Assembly (NCBI GenBank): GCA_023401925.1
Contig: JAEXDA010000044.1
Location: 1 to 64,000 of the forward strand
DNA length: 64,000 nucleotides
Reading direction: 5' to 3'
Source of the DNA: Bacillota bacterium
Lineage (GTDB): Bacteria; Bacillota; UBA4882; UBA8346
Made by a program: the position numbers and the translations under genes. The notes beneath the pieces were generated by a model. It was not told where the DNA came from. It worked only from the letters and a program-made list of their open reading frames with translations, and ran no database searches. Positions 1-7,796 of the stretch are shown here, piece after piece; position 1 is the stretch's first letter; the number at the start of each line of letters is the position of its first letter.

Positions 1-5
1 GACGA

Positions 6-330
6 ATTCATTCCGTCACAGAAACAATTCTTTCCGTCATCCAATGCATTCATTCCGTCATGGAAACAATTCTTTCTGTCATCCAATGCATTCATTCCGT
101 CATGGAAACAATTCTTTCCGTCATCCAATGCATTCATTCCGTTACAGAAACAATTCTTTCCGTCATCCAATGCATTCATTCCGTCACAGAAACAATTCTT
201 TCTGTCGTCCGATGGATTCATTCCGTCACGGAAATCATTCTTTCCGTCATCCGATGAATTTATTCCGTCACGGAAATCATTCTTTCCGTCATCCGATGAA
301 TTCATTCCGTCACGGAAATCATTCTTTCTC
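6..330. repeat. 42-bp tandem repeat array, about 7.7 copies
   Basis: Copies start at 6, 48, 90, 132, 174, 216, 258 and 300, the last one partial. Each 42-bp unit is itself two diverged 21-bp halves that share the core ATTC-TTCCGTCA. The first five copies carry an AAACAATT variant and the later ones an AAATCATT variant, so the array has two sub-families. Because 42 is a multiple of three, it stays open in several frames and yields a repetitive His/Ser/Phe/Arg/Asn-rich 14-residue periodic peptide from position 44, which I regard as an artefact. There are no spacers, so it is not CRISPR. The array may extend beyond the left edge of the window. Confidence 0.9.
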
Positions 331-607
331 ACTCAAACTACAGGCCATACGAGGGAAACGAGAGGCAGGAGGGCATAAAAAAATAACCATGATTAAAGAG
401 GATTTTATCCATCCGCAACCGTAGTGTAAATTTCCACACCGGTTTCTGATATAAAAAATAATTGTGACTTTAATTTCTTCTCTGTGTCTCCGCGTCTCTT
501 GGCTAATTTAATAGGCCACAAAGGCACAAAGACAGATTTATGGAAAGCGCTGTTTCAGATCAACCGTTTCTGAAAACATGGCCTCCAGTTCTTCTTGGCA
601 AGCTGTT
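331..607. other. Intergenic stretch with an imperfect inverted repeat
   Basis: No gene is seen here. Around 480-536 two arms of about 22 bases (a CTCTGTGTCTCCGCGTCTC-type arm and its approximate complement ending in CAAAGACAG) form an imperfect palindrome. It lies about 70 bases past the stop of the last gene of the leftward operon, so it could act as a 3' hairpin of that transcript or be a dispersed palindromic element. No uridine tract follows on the minus strand, so it is not a classical terminator. Confidence 0.4.
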
Positions 608-1366
608 CTACACCCGCACCCTCCGGATTTGAAAAATGCCGACCCCCAGAAATACCCCCAAATAGGCCATAAGTATCACAATCGACAGTCCCGGCGCCAT
701 TCCCGCGGGGCCGCTCTGCCGTAACGCATAACTGGCGTGAGTCAACGGCAATATCTCAATCATATAGCGCAAAAAGAACGGTAAATGGCCGGTTGAAAAA
801 AAAGTAGCGCATAAAAACGACATCGGCGTCAGCACGTAGGTATTAAAATTACTCATTTCCTCATGGGAATTCATCACCATCGCCGCCACCAGCCCCAAGG
901 CGGCAAAAACAGCGCAATTCAAAAACAAGGCCAGCAGAAATAGCCAGCCGATCCTGACGTGGGCGCCGAAAAGATATGCCAATATCAGAATCACCGCCGA
1001 AGAAATCAACCCCCGTAAAACCCCGGCCAGGATTTTACCTACCACGTAGGAAGCGGCACTGATGGGGGCCAGCAAGTATTCTTCCAGTGTCTTATGATAG
1101 AGCCGGCTCATATTCACCGGCGTACCCACGGCGTTAAAGCTGATATTCATGGAATTTAACGCCAGAATCCCCGGTACAATGAAATCCAGGTAACTGCCAT
1201 GATCCATTTGAAGATTGCGGCCCAGCCCCCAGCCAAAAGCGACCAAATACAACACCGGCGAAACCATCCGCGCCAAAATATAACGGCCCAGCCGCCGTTT
1301 CAAAACAAGCCAGTCCCTCCAGAATACTGTCCAAATTTGTCCCGCCGCCGCTATCACTATCGCCAT
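608..1366 (-). CDS. ABC-2 type transporter permease (DrrB-like)
   Basis: This is a 252-residue integral membrane protein with about six hydrophobic segments, of the ABC-2 permease family that pairs with DrrA-like ATPases to export drugs, lipids or polysaccharide-like substrates. ATG 1366 is chosen because it lies 5 bases past the stop of the ATPase gene, with a GGGGGAG Shine-Dalgarno sequence; longer in-frame starts would lie inside the ATPase gene. The middle has the family features: a Gly-rich turn after the first helix, a 'PGILALNSM' segment, and a final 'LTHASYALR' loop near the last helix. It is the last gene of the cobalamin/transport operon. The substrate cannot be told from the sequence; a link to tetrapyrrole export is only positional. 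Confidence 0.85.
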   Translation of the reverse strand: MAIVIAAAGQIWTVFWRDWLVLKRRLGRYILARMVSPVLYLVAFGWGLGRNLQMDHGSYLDFIVPGILALNSMNISFNAVGTPVNMSRLYHKTLEEYLLAPISAASYVVGKILAGVLRGLISSAVILILAYLFGAHVRIGWLFLLALFLNCAVFAALGLVAAMVMNSHEEMSNFNTYVLTPMSFLCATFFSTGHLPFFLRYMIEILPLTHASYALRQSGPAGMAPGLSIVILMAYLGVFLGVGIFQIRRVRV

Positions 1367-1371
1367 CGCCG

Positions 1372-2211
1372 TCACTCCCCCACTTTCCTGCCGGTAAGTT
1401 CGATAAAGACATCCTCCAGATTGGAACGGCGAATCGTGGCCGCCGTGGACAATTGGGCCGCAAAGCGCGCCGCTGCTAAACGATCCGCAAAAAACCGTCC
1501 TTCGGGATCTTCCTCCTGCCGCCACTCCACCACATACTCGCCCAAGCCCCGGCATAAATTGGCAGGGGAATCGAGGGCGATGCGTTTTCCCTGGTGAAGA
1601 ATAGCCACCCGGTTGCATAAGTTTTCGGCTTCTTCGATATAATGGGTGGTCAACAAAACGGTAAGACCTTCACCGGCCAGCATACGGATGAATTCCCACA
1701 ACCTCCGCCGGACCGCCGGATCAAGTCCCACCGTCGGTTCATCCAAAAATAAAATCTGCGGTTGATGCAATAAGGCCCTGGCAATCATCAACCGTCTTTT
1801 CATTCCGCCAGAAAAATCCTGCACCATGTCGCCGCTTCGTTCCGTCAATTCCACCAATTCCAGCAGTTCCCCGATTCTACGCTGCCTGGTCCCGGCCGGA
1901 ATCCGGTGCAGTCTTCCGTGTAACTCCAAATTTTCTCTGGCGGTCAATTCCAGATCCAGGTTGAAATGCTGGGATACTACGCCGATCATCGCCTTGATCC
2001 GCCTTTCATCCTCGGGAATCCGGCATCCATTGATCACGATCCGGCCCGCGTCGGCCCGGGTCAATGTGGTCAGTAATTTAATTACCGTTGTTTTCCCGGC
2101 TCCGTTAGGCCCAAGCAGTCCAAACAACTCACCCTTCCCAACCGATAAGTCCAGGTTATCAACGACTGTCCGGTCAGCGTATTTTTTGGTCAATTTTGTG
2201 ATTTCAATCAT
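1372..2211 (-). CDS. ABC transporter ATP-binding protein (DrrA-like)
   Basis: This 279-residue ABC ATPase has a Walker A 'GPNGAGKTT', a Q-loop, a 'DFSGGMKRR' signature and a Walker B 'ILFLDEPTVGLD' followed by the H-loop 'TTHYIEEAE'. The DFSGGM signature and C-terminal extension are typical of the DrrA/CcmA/NodI subfamily that works with ABC-2 permeases, here the next gene. ATG 2211 overlaps the preceding btuD-like gene by 8 bases and matches the family N-terminus; ATG 2223 is an alternative with a slightly better ribosome site. Tight overlaps on both sides imply co-transcription from the riboswitch near 7.1 kb. The exported substrate is unknown. Confidence 0.88.
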   Translation of the reverse strand: MIEITKLTKKYADRTVVDNLDLSVGKGELFGLLGPNGAGKTTVIKLLTTLTRADAGRIVINGCRIPEDERRIKAMIGVVSQHFNLDLELTARENLELHGRLHRIPAGTRQRRIGELLELVELTERSGDMVQDFSGGMKRRLMIARALLHQPQILFLDEPTVGLDPAVRRRLWEFIRMLAGEGLTVLLTTHYIEEAENLCNRVAILHQGKRIALDSPANLCRGLGEYVVEWRQEEDPEGRFFADRLAAARFAAQLSTAATIRRSNLEDVFIELTGRKVGE

Positions 2212-3046
2212 TTTGATGACCATTCTTTCGATCAGTTTGCGCCGGAGCGGCAATCCCCTTGGCCAGGCAAACCGGCCTCCCGTTGGGGTCCAGCCAAAAA
2301 TCGGCCTCAACGCCAAATACCGCCCGGAGCATTTCCCCGGTAATCACTTCGGCGGGCCGGCCGCTGGCATACAAGCTTCCCTGGGACAGCACCGCCACCG
2401 TATCGGAATAACGGGCCGCGTAATTGATATCATGCAGCGCCATGACCACGGCGATATCCTGTTCCTGATTCAACCGGGCCAGCAAGTCAAGGACTTCAAG
2501 CTGATGATAAAGGTCCAGATAAGTGGTGGGTTCATCCAGCAGCAAAATCCGGGGTTTTTGCGCCAAGGCCATGGCTATCCAGGCCCGCTGCCGTTCTCCT
2601 CCGGACAAAGTGTTGAGGGGCCGTAAGGCCAGCGGCAGCAGTCCAGTCTGCTCCAAGGCCCACTCCACCACAGCTTTATCTTCCACACCCGAACTGGCGG
2701 CTACACGCGACGGCCATCGCCAGCTTTGATGGGGAAAGCGGCCGTAGGCAACCAAGTCCCCCACCGTCAGATCGCCGGAACTATGGGGTGCTTGATGCAA
2801 GATAGCCAGCCCCCTGGCAAGTTCCTTGCCATTCAATTCCTTGATATCCTTCCCGTCAAGCAGCACCGTTCCTTGACGCGGTTTTAAATTGCGCGCCAGT
2901 ATCCGCAACAAGGTGCTCTTGCCCGAACCATTAGGCCCGATAATGGAGATGATTTCCCGCCCTTTGATGGACAAGGACAATCCATGAATGACGGTTCGCT
3001 CTCCAAAGCAGGCCGAGATTTGATTGGCCCTCAATACAGCGCTCAT
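2204..3046 (-). CDS. btuD: FecE/BtuD-type ABC transporter ATPase
   Basis: This is the 280-residue ATPase of a FecBCD/BtuFCD-family importer. Walker A 'GPNGSGKST', signature 'LSGGERQRAWIAMALAQ' and Walker B 'ILLLDEPTTYLDL' are intact; 'EPTTYLD' is typical of iron-siderophore and cobalamin importers. ATG 3046 shares one base with the stop of the permease gene (TAATG) and has an AGGAGGGAAAGG ribosome site, so longer in-frame starts are rejected. With the permease and binding protein upstream it forms a complete importer inside a cobalamin-riboswitch operon, so corrinoid uptake is the most likely role; haem or another metal chelate remains possible. Confidence 0.85.
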   Translation of the reverse strand: MSAVLRANQISACFGERTVIHGLSLSIKGREIISIIGPNGSGKSTLLRILARNLKPRQGTVLLDGKDIKELNGKELARGLAILHQAPHSSGDLTVGDLVAYGRFPHQSWRWPSRVAASSGVEDKAVVEWALEQTGLLPLALRPLNTLSGGERQRAWIAMALAQKPRILLLDEPTTYLDLYHQLEVLDLLARLNQEQDIAVVMALHDINYAARYSDTVAVLSQGSLYASGRPAEVITGEMLRAVFGVEADFWLDPNGRPVCLAKGIAAPAQTDRKNGHQND

Positions 3047-4074
3047 TACCTTTCCCTCCTGAGCAGATAAAGAAAAAAGGGAGCTCCTAAAAAAGCCATA
3101 ATCACTCCCACCGGCATCTCCACCGGAGCCAGCACCGTGCGGGCCAGAGTATCGCAAATCACGATCAAAGCCATTCCCAATAAGGCAGAGCCGGGGAGTA
3201 AAAAGCGGTAATCGGAACCGAGGAGCAGACGAATTGTGTGAGGCACGATTAAACCCACGAACCCCAATAGACCGACGATACTTACCGCACTGGCGGCCAG
3301 TAAGGCCGCCACGGCCGTCATCACCAGCCGGGTCACCTCCACACGAAGCCCTAGGCTCCTGGCCGTTTCATCCCCCAGACTCAGGATATTTAAGCGCCCC
3401 GCGCCTGCAAAAGCCACCAAGCCGCCCAGGAACGAGTAGGGCAAAATGATCCGGAGATGGGGCCAGCTTCTGGCAGTCAACCCTCCGATCATCCAGATCA
3501 AGGCCCCATGGACCCGGTCGCTGTAAAACACCAAAAGGGCCGAGATTCCCGAACCTAAAAACGCCGAAACGGCGACCCCGGCCAAAATCATCCGCAGCGG
3601 CCGCACGCCGTCTTTCCAGGCAAGAATATAGATCAAGGCCGCGGCCCCCATCGCCCCGATAAAAGCCACCGGCGTCAACAAGGTTTGCATTTTCGGATAA
3701 AGCACCAGAACGATGATTCCGGCCAGGCCAGCTCCGGAAGAAATCCCGATCACATGGGGATCGGCCAATGGATTTCTCATCACCGCCTGCAAAATGGCTC
3801 CCGCCAAAGCCAGGTTCATTCCCACCAAAGCTCCGACCAGAGTCCGCGGCAGTCGGATATTCCAAATAATCTGGGCCTGGAAGCCGGATTGATGATTGCC
3901 AAGGGCTTTGATGATTTGCTCCGGAGTAATGTCGACCGCGCCCTTCATTAGGCTCAAGGTCATCCCGGCGACCACCCCGGCGGCCAGGGCAACCAGTACC
4001 GTAATCCGCCAAATCCGGCGATCCATAAAGCGAAAACGCTTCCCTACGGGAATTCTCTCATTTTCCAACGGCAT
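3046..4074 (-). CDS. btuC: FecCD/BtuC-type ABC transporter permease
   Basis: A hydrophobic protein of about 342 residues with roughly ten membrane helices, family FecCD. It shows the family segments 'IRLPRTLVGALVGMNLALAG', 'NPLADPHVIGISSGAG', 'GLLGFVGLIVPHTIRLLLG' and the conserved end of the last helices. It imports vitamin B12, siderophore or haem together with the ATPase below and the binding protein above. ATG 4074 has AGAGG just upstream and lies inside the 3' end of the binding-protein gene (17-base overlap); TTG 4092 and ATG 4026 are alternatives. Assignment to B12 rests on the operon, not on the protein alone. Confidence 0.85.
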   Translation of the reverse strand: MPLENERIPVGKRFRFMDRRIWRITVLVALAAGVVAGMTLSLMKGAVDITPEQIIKALGNHQSGFQAQIIWNIRLPRTLVGALVGMNLALAGAILQAVMRNPLADPHVIGISSGAGLAGIIVLVLYPKMQTLLTPVAFIGAMGAAALIYILAWKDGVRPLRMILAGVAVSAFLGSGISALLVFYSDRVHGALIWMIGGLTARSWPHLRIILPYSFLGGLVAFAGAGRLNILSLGDETARSLGLRVEVTRLVMTAVAALLAASAVSIVGLLGFVGLIVPHTIRLLLGSDYRFLLPGSALLGMALIVICDTLARTVLAPVEMPVGVIMAFLGAPFFLYLLRRER

Positions 4075-5044
4075 AAACCTCTGGGTAGACAATTTTAGCC
4101 ATGGTTTCCGCAGCTTCAGGAATTCGCGGGCCCGGATTTAACAAAAACAATTCCGAAGGCAAAAAGACCATCTTTTGGTTACGTACGGCCCGTAAAGCGG
4201 CCCAGGCCGGGTTATTTTCCACATCCTCGCGGATGGTTTTTTCAATTTCCTCTTTTTTGCCCATGGTCACCACAAAAATGAAGTCGGGATCGCTGGCCAC
4301 CAATTTTTCCAGGCTGTAGGGAGTCAGGTCGGAACCGCTGTCCATGGGCTTGCTACCTGCCACCACGTTCTGCAAACGCAACAATTTTGCCGTGTTGCCG
4401 GCGATACTGTTTTCCAGTTCCAAAGTCACGCTTTTGGCAGTGGCATGAAGAATGGCGATTTTGGTGGTTTTGGCGGGAAGCTTGTCCGTAATCAGCCGCA
4501 ACTTTGACTTCATGGATTCCAGCATGGCTTGGGCCTTTTTCTGGGTACCGGCAAGATTCCCAAACAAAGTGATTTTCGCGAACACATCATCATAAGTTTT
4601 ATATTGGAGGACTATCACCGGGATATTATTGCTTTCCAATACCGGAACCAACATATCATGCATTCCCTGCATGGCGATAACCAAATCGGGCTGCAAGGCC
4701 ACAACTTTTTCAACATTGATATGATAAACAAACCCAATTTCCGGGATCTCCCGGCCCTGTTCGGGCAAATCGCCGAGTTTGGCGCTGGAATTGGGACGGC
4801 CGACGGCTTTCCCGCCTACCGCATATAAAAGATCCAGAAATGACGGTGACAGTACCACAATCCGCCTGGGTTTATGCTTCAAAACAATAGCCCGCCCGTC
4901 ATCGTCCGCTATTTTTAAATAACCGTCCGCCGTAGCGCCGCCAGATGCGGATTGTCTGGCCTGGAGTCCGGAAGAAGTTATCAATATTGCGACGGCGATG
5001 AAGATACCCATCACACTTAAACGTAAATTTCCCTGCAAATCCAT
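4058..5044 (-). CDS. btuF: Periplasmic/lipid-anchored-type ABC substrate-binding protein (BtuF/FepB family)
   Basis: A 328-residue class III binding protein. An N-terminal hydrophobic segment (about residues 10-30, 'VMGIFIAVAILITSSGLQA') is a signal peptide or anchor without a clear lipobox cysteine. The mature part has the family layout: 'RRIVVLSPSFLDLLYAVG' opening lobe, 'LQPDLVIA' before the linker helix, and 'LVASDPDFIFVV' in the second lobe. It should capture the ligand outside the membrane and deliver it to the downstream FecCD/FecE-like pair. ATG 5044 has AGAGGTGG directly upstream. It follows cbiL by 51 bases in the riboswitch-controlled unit, which favours a corrinoid or metal-tetrapyrrole ligand. 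Confidence 0.83.
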   Translation of the reverse strand: MDLQGNLRLSVMGIFIAVAILITSSGLQARQSASGGATADGYLKIADDDGRAIVLKHKPRRIVVLSPSFLDLLYAVGGKAVGRPNSSAKLGDLPEQGREIPEIGFVYHINVEKVVALQPDLVIAMQGMHDMLVPVLESNNIPVIVLQYKTYDDVFAKITLFGNLAGTQKKAQAMLESMKSKLRLITDKLPAKTTKIAILHATAKSVTLELENSIAGNTAKLLRLQNVVAGSKPMDSGSDLTPYSLEKLVASDPDFIFVVTMGKKEEIEKTIREDVENNPAWAALRAVRNQKMVFLPSELFLLNPGPRIPEAAETMAKIVYPEVYAVGK

Positions 5045-5095
5045 CCACCTCTTTATTTCCCGATCAAGATTCAATCATAAAGGCAAGCAAGTCCG

Positions 5096-5800
5096 TCATG
5101 GTTTACTGCGGCGCCCTAAGATCGTCGACAAGTAATTCACCCCTTGATCGCCAATATTCTTTAGATCACGAACCACCTGTTCGCCGTCTAAGCCGCAGCG
5201 GCTGACCATCACGGCATTCTCCCCCTGTCCATGACGGTTCAGCTTATCAACCACCTGCCGGTAATTTTTATAAACCTTCATCAGCACTACATTATCGGAA
5301 ATTGCCAAAATCCGGTCCATTTTTTCTTCCGGAATAGTTGCCGGGATAATACTCAGTATATCTTCCCCTTCAGCCAGCGGGTAACCAATCTTGCTTCCGA
5401 TCGCGCAAAACGCCGGCACTCCCGGAACGGTTTCCACCGGGTACCCGCAGTTTTCCAATAAGTGAAATATATAAATGTAGGTGCTGTAAAACATGGGGTC
5501 GCCCAAAGTCAGAAAAACAACTTTTTTGCCCTCGGCCAGCAATTCAAGAATAACGTCTCTATTTGCCTCCCAGGCCTTTGATAGAGTTTCTCCATGATAA
5601 ACCATGGGAAAAACCATTTGGACAATCGCTACATCCGCTTTTAAAAAAGGTTTAGCGATAGCCAAAGCCGTACTGTCGTCCTTTTTTTCCGTCTTGGGCG
5701 CTAAGATCACATCAGCCGCTCCAATCACCTTCACCGCCTTCACGGTGAGCAGTTCAGGATCACCGGGGCCGACGCCGACGCCATAAAATGCTCCTGCCAT
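5096..5800 (-). CDS. cbiL: Precorrin-2/cobalt-factor II C20-methyltransferase CbiL
   Basis: A 234-residue SAM-dependent tetrapyrrole methylase that methylates C20 of cobalt-factor II, the first step after cobalt insertion. It begins with the family nucleotide motif 'YGVGVGPGDPELLT' and contains 'LTLGDPMFYSTY' and 'ETVPGVPAFCAIGSKIGYPL', the marks of the CbiL/CobI branch. ATG 5800 is preceded by AGGAG at the right distance; longer in-frame starts lack this. It lies directly downstream of cbiK, so chelation and first methylation are encoded together, apart from the other methylases in the upstream unit. Confidence 0.93.
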   Translation of the reverse strand: MAGAFYGVGVGPGDPELLTVKAVKVIGAADVILAPKTEKKDDSTALAIAKPFLKADVAIVQMVFPMVYHGETLSKAWEANRDVILELLAEGKKVVFLTLGDPMFYSTYIYIFHLLENCGYPVETVPGVPAFCAIGSKIGYPLAEGEDILSIIPATIPEEKMDRILAISDNVVLMKVYKNYRQVVDKLNRHGQGENAVMVSRCGLDGEQVVRDLKNIGDQGVNYLSTILGRRSKP

Positions 5801-5892
5801 GATTGATCTCCTCATCAATAGTAAACTTCCGCTCGGCTTAAAGATCAACTCCGGCCTACCAAGGCCGGAATTGATCCGGAACGATTGCCGGT

Positions 5893-6837
5893 TTATTGGA
5901 TATCCGGGATCGAAGGCTTGTCTTCTCCCCGCTTGGTATATTGACCGTCGATGGCGTCTTTCACATGCTGGACATAAATATCTTGAATGCCCGCATTTTC
6001 ACCCAGTCCGTGGATGTAAGTTTTCACCTGGTATCCGGCCTTTTGAAGCTGAGATTTAAATGAATCTTCTTCATCGCCTGCCATATCATTGTTGGCGTGA
6101 TCTCCGGCAACCAGCATAAACGGCATTAAGGTCACCGTCTTGATTTTATTCTTTTTCAGTTTCGCCAGTAAATTCTCTACGGTCGGATATCCTTCCACTG
6201 TAAAGGTAAAGACATTTTTAAGACCTGCATCTTCCAACTTCAACTGCAGGGCGGCATAGGCGGTATTGGCCGGGCTCACGCCGCCGTGGCCCATCAGGGC
6301 GACTGCGTCTTGGGGCCCAAGTTTGGGCAACTGTTTTTGAATGGCCTTGAGGGCGATTAAATAATCATCCGGTTTTTCCCCTTCTTGCCCCGTGTAGTAA
6401 AGCAGCGGACGGCCGACTGCTATTTTAGCAAAGTCCTTCTCATAGCCGGCTACTGCCTTATTCAGCTTTTCATACTCCTCGCCGGCTTCAATATGAAGGG
6501 GTTGGACGATGACTTCCGTATAACCATCCGCCTTTAATTTTTCCAAAGCTTGTCTTTCCGTATCAACCTTTAAGCCGTCCCGCTCGGCCAGCCTCTTAAT
6601 GATGATCCGCGAAGTAAAAGCGCGGCGCACTTCATAATCGGGAAAAGCCGCCCGGATTTTGTTCTCCACCGCTTCGGTGGTCACTTTGCGGGTATCCGCA
6701 AAGGTGGTGCCGAAGCTTACCACCATAATCGCTTTTTTTTCGGCTTGTCCCTCCGCGGCATAAGCACCAAAGTTGACCGCTTCCAAACCCAAGGTTATCA
6801 AAAACGCAACCGTCAAGCAACGAACGATTTTTTTCAT
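5893..6837 (-). CDS. cbiK: Sirohydrochlorin cobaltochelatase CbiK with signal peptide
   Basis: A 314-residue class II chelatase that inserts Co2+ into sirohydrochlorin. Residues 1-28 form a textbook signal peptide: KK and R at the N-terminus, hydrophobic core 'LTVAFLITLGLEA', and 'AYA' before the mature start. Chelatase marks are 'MVVSFGTTFADTR', 'VQPLHIEAGEEY' (His115) and 'FMLVAGDHANNDMAGDEEDS' (His247), matching the two metal-binding histidines of Salmonella CbiK, plus 'LMGHGG' at His184. ATG 6837 has AAAGGAG upstream. An exported CbiK is known in Desulfovibrio vulgaris (CbiKP), where it coexists with a cytoplasmic form; no second chelatase is visible here. It is the first structural gene after the cobalamin riboswitch at 7.1 kb. 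Confidence 0.93.
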   Translation of the reverse strand: MKKIVRCLTVAFLITLGLEAVNFGAYAAEGQAEKKAIMVVSFGTTFADTRKVTTEAVENKIRAAFPDYEVRRAFTSRIIIKRLAERDGLKVDTERQALEKLKADGYTEVIVQPLHIEAGEEYEKLNKAVAGYEKDFAKIAVGRPLLYYTGQEGEKPDDYLIALKAIQKQLPKLGPQDAVALMGHGGVSPANTAYAALQLKLEDAGLKNVFTFTVEGYPTVENLLAKLKKNKIKTVTLMPFMLVAGDHANNDMAGDEEDSFKSQLQKAGYQVKTYIHGLGENAGIQDIYVQHVKDAIDGQYTKRGEDKPSIPDIQ

Positions 6838-6988
6838 GGAATTCGACTCCTTTAAATGATTTAACAATGAAAAGATTTCCCGCACGGGTTAAACTTTCTC
6901 CGGCTAAGGAACTTTCCTGTGAAAGGCTTGATAGGCTTTCAACTTAAAACAACACCTCCCTATCGCTCGTAGGTTGGATATTCAATCA

Positions 6989-7162
6989 TTACAGGCAGGT
7001 CTTCTGGCTCAAGCGTCAATATTCTCCAAACCTTCCCGGTTTTCCAGTGGCGTTTACCTGGAGAATTCTGCTTTTACAGCGGCGGGACCACGTGGGATTT
7101 TCACCCGACTTCCCTTTTCACCGGTTTGTCATGGATGATGAAATCCTAACCGGCACCTGTAA
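6989..7162 (-). promoter_or_regulatory. Cobalamin (B12) riboswitch upstream of cbiK
   Basis: On the minus strand the region opens with ACAGGTGCCGG, carries the conserved core GTCGGGTGAAAATCCCAC followed by GGTCCCGCCGCTGTAA, and closes with GCCAGAAGACCTGCC, the signature blocks of the AdoCbl riboswitch. It lies between the cobO stop and cbiK, so it governs cbiK-cbiL-btuFCD and the ABC pair, repressing them when B12 is plentiful. Just after it a CCTACGAGCGATAGG hairpin runs into an AGGGAGGTG ribosome site (6953-6961), suggesting translational gating; no uridine-tract terminator is evident. Confidence 0.95.
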
Positions 7163-7187
7163 TTGATGAAACAATGTTATCTTATAT

Positions 7188-7757
7188 CTAAAATTCAATT
7201 CCTTTCCTGGCCTTGATTCCCCGGCTGTAAGGATGTTTCACCGCTTTGATTTCCGATACGTAATCCGCCAGTTCCACCAAATCCTCCGGGGCGTTTCTAC
7301 CGGTCATCACCAGTTCCAAAGCGCCGGGCTTTTCCCGCACCCATCGGGCGACATCATCCAGGGGAAGCAGGCCGTTGGAAATGGCGGCCATGATTTCATC
7401 CAGGATCAACAAATCGCATTGGCCCCGACTCCCCAAATCTTTGGCGGTTTCCCACAATCCACAGGTCCCGGACCGGGCAGCCTGCAATTCCTGGGGATTC
7501 ATATCCTTGATGAATTTAACCTTATCCGGATTGCGGTAAACTTTAAATATTTCTCCCAGCCCCCGAAGTATCTTCAACTCCCCGGTGTCCGTCCCTTTAA
7601 GAAATTGAACCAGGGCCACTCTTAAACCACCGCCGCAAGCTCTGATGCCCAAACCGAGCGCAGCCGTTGTTTTCCCTTTGCCCTCACCGGTATAAATATG
7701 TACCAAACCCTGCAATTTTCGCTCATCCTTTCCTTTTTTGCCCGAAGTTTTTATCAT
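7188..7757 (-). CDS. cobO: Cob(I)yrinic acid a,c-diamide adenosyltransferase (CobO/BtuR)
   Basis: A 189-residue ATP:corrinoid adenosyltransferase. The P-loop 'YTGEGKGKTTAALG' at the N-terminus, 'VALVQFLKG' and 'CDLLILDEI' identify the CobA/CobO/BtuR family, which adds the 5'-deoxyadenosyl group to the reduced cobalt of the corrinoid. The length matches the family. ATG 7757 has only a weak ribosome site and lies 39 bases after cbiP, so translation may be coupled. It is the last gene of the riboswitch-2 unit, placed after the amidation genes cbiA and cbiP as expected for adenosylation before or during amidation. Confidence 0.93.
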   Translation of the reverse strand: MIKTSGKKGKDERKLQGLVHIYTGEGKGKTTAALGLGIRACGGGLRVALVQFLKGTDTGELKILRGLGEIFKVYRNPDKVKFIKDMNPQELQAARSGTCGLWETAKDLGSRGQCDLLILDEIMAAISNGLLPLDDVARWVREKPGALELVMTGRNAPEDLVELADYVSEIKAVKHPYSRGIKARKGIEF

Positions 7758-7796
7758 CCGGTGTAAAGGACCGTTCTCTATATTTTAAAGACAAGC

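Noticed and set aside
6..330. CRISPR array
   Set aside because: Copies are contiguous with no unique spacers, the unit is split into 21-bp halves, and no cas genes are near.
44..424. 126-residue His/Ser/Phe/Arg-rich open frame over the tandem repeats
   Set aside because: It exists only because the repeat unit is a multiple of three; other frames are open too, and there is no ribosome site or recognisable domain.
1134..1463. Frames antisense to, or in shifted register with, the transporter and cobalamin genes
   Set aside because: GC-rich coding sequence leaves long shadow frames on both strands; none has a ribosome site or a recognisable motif.
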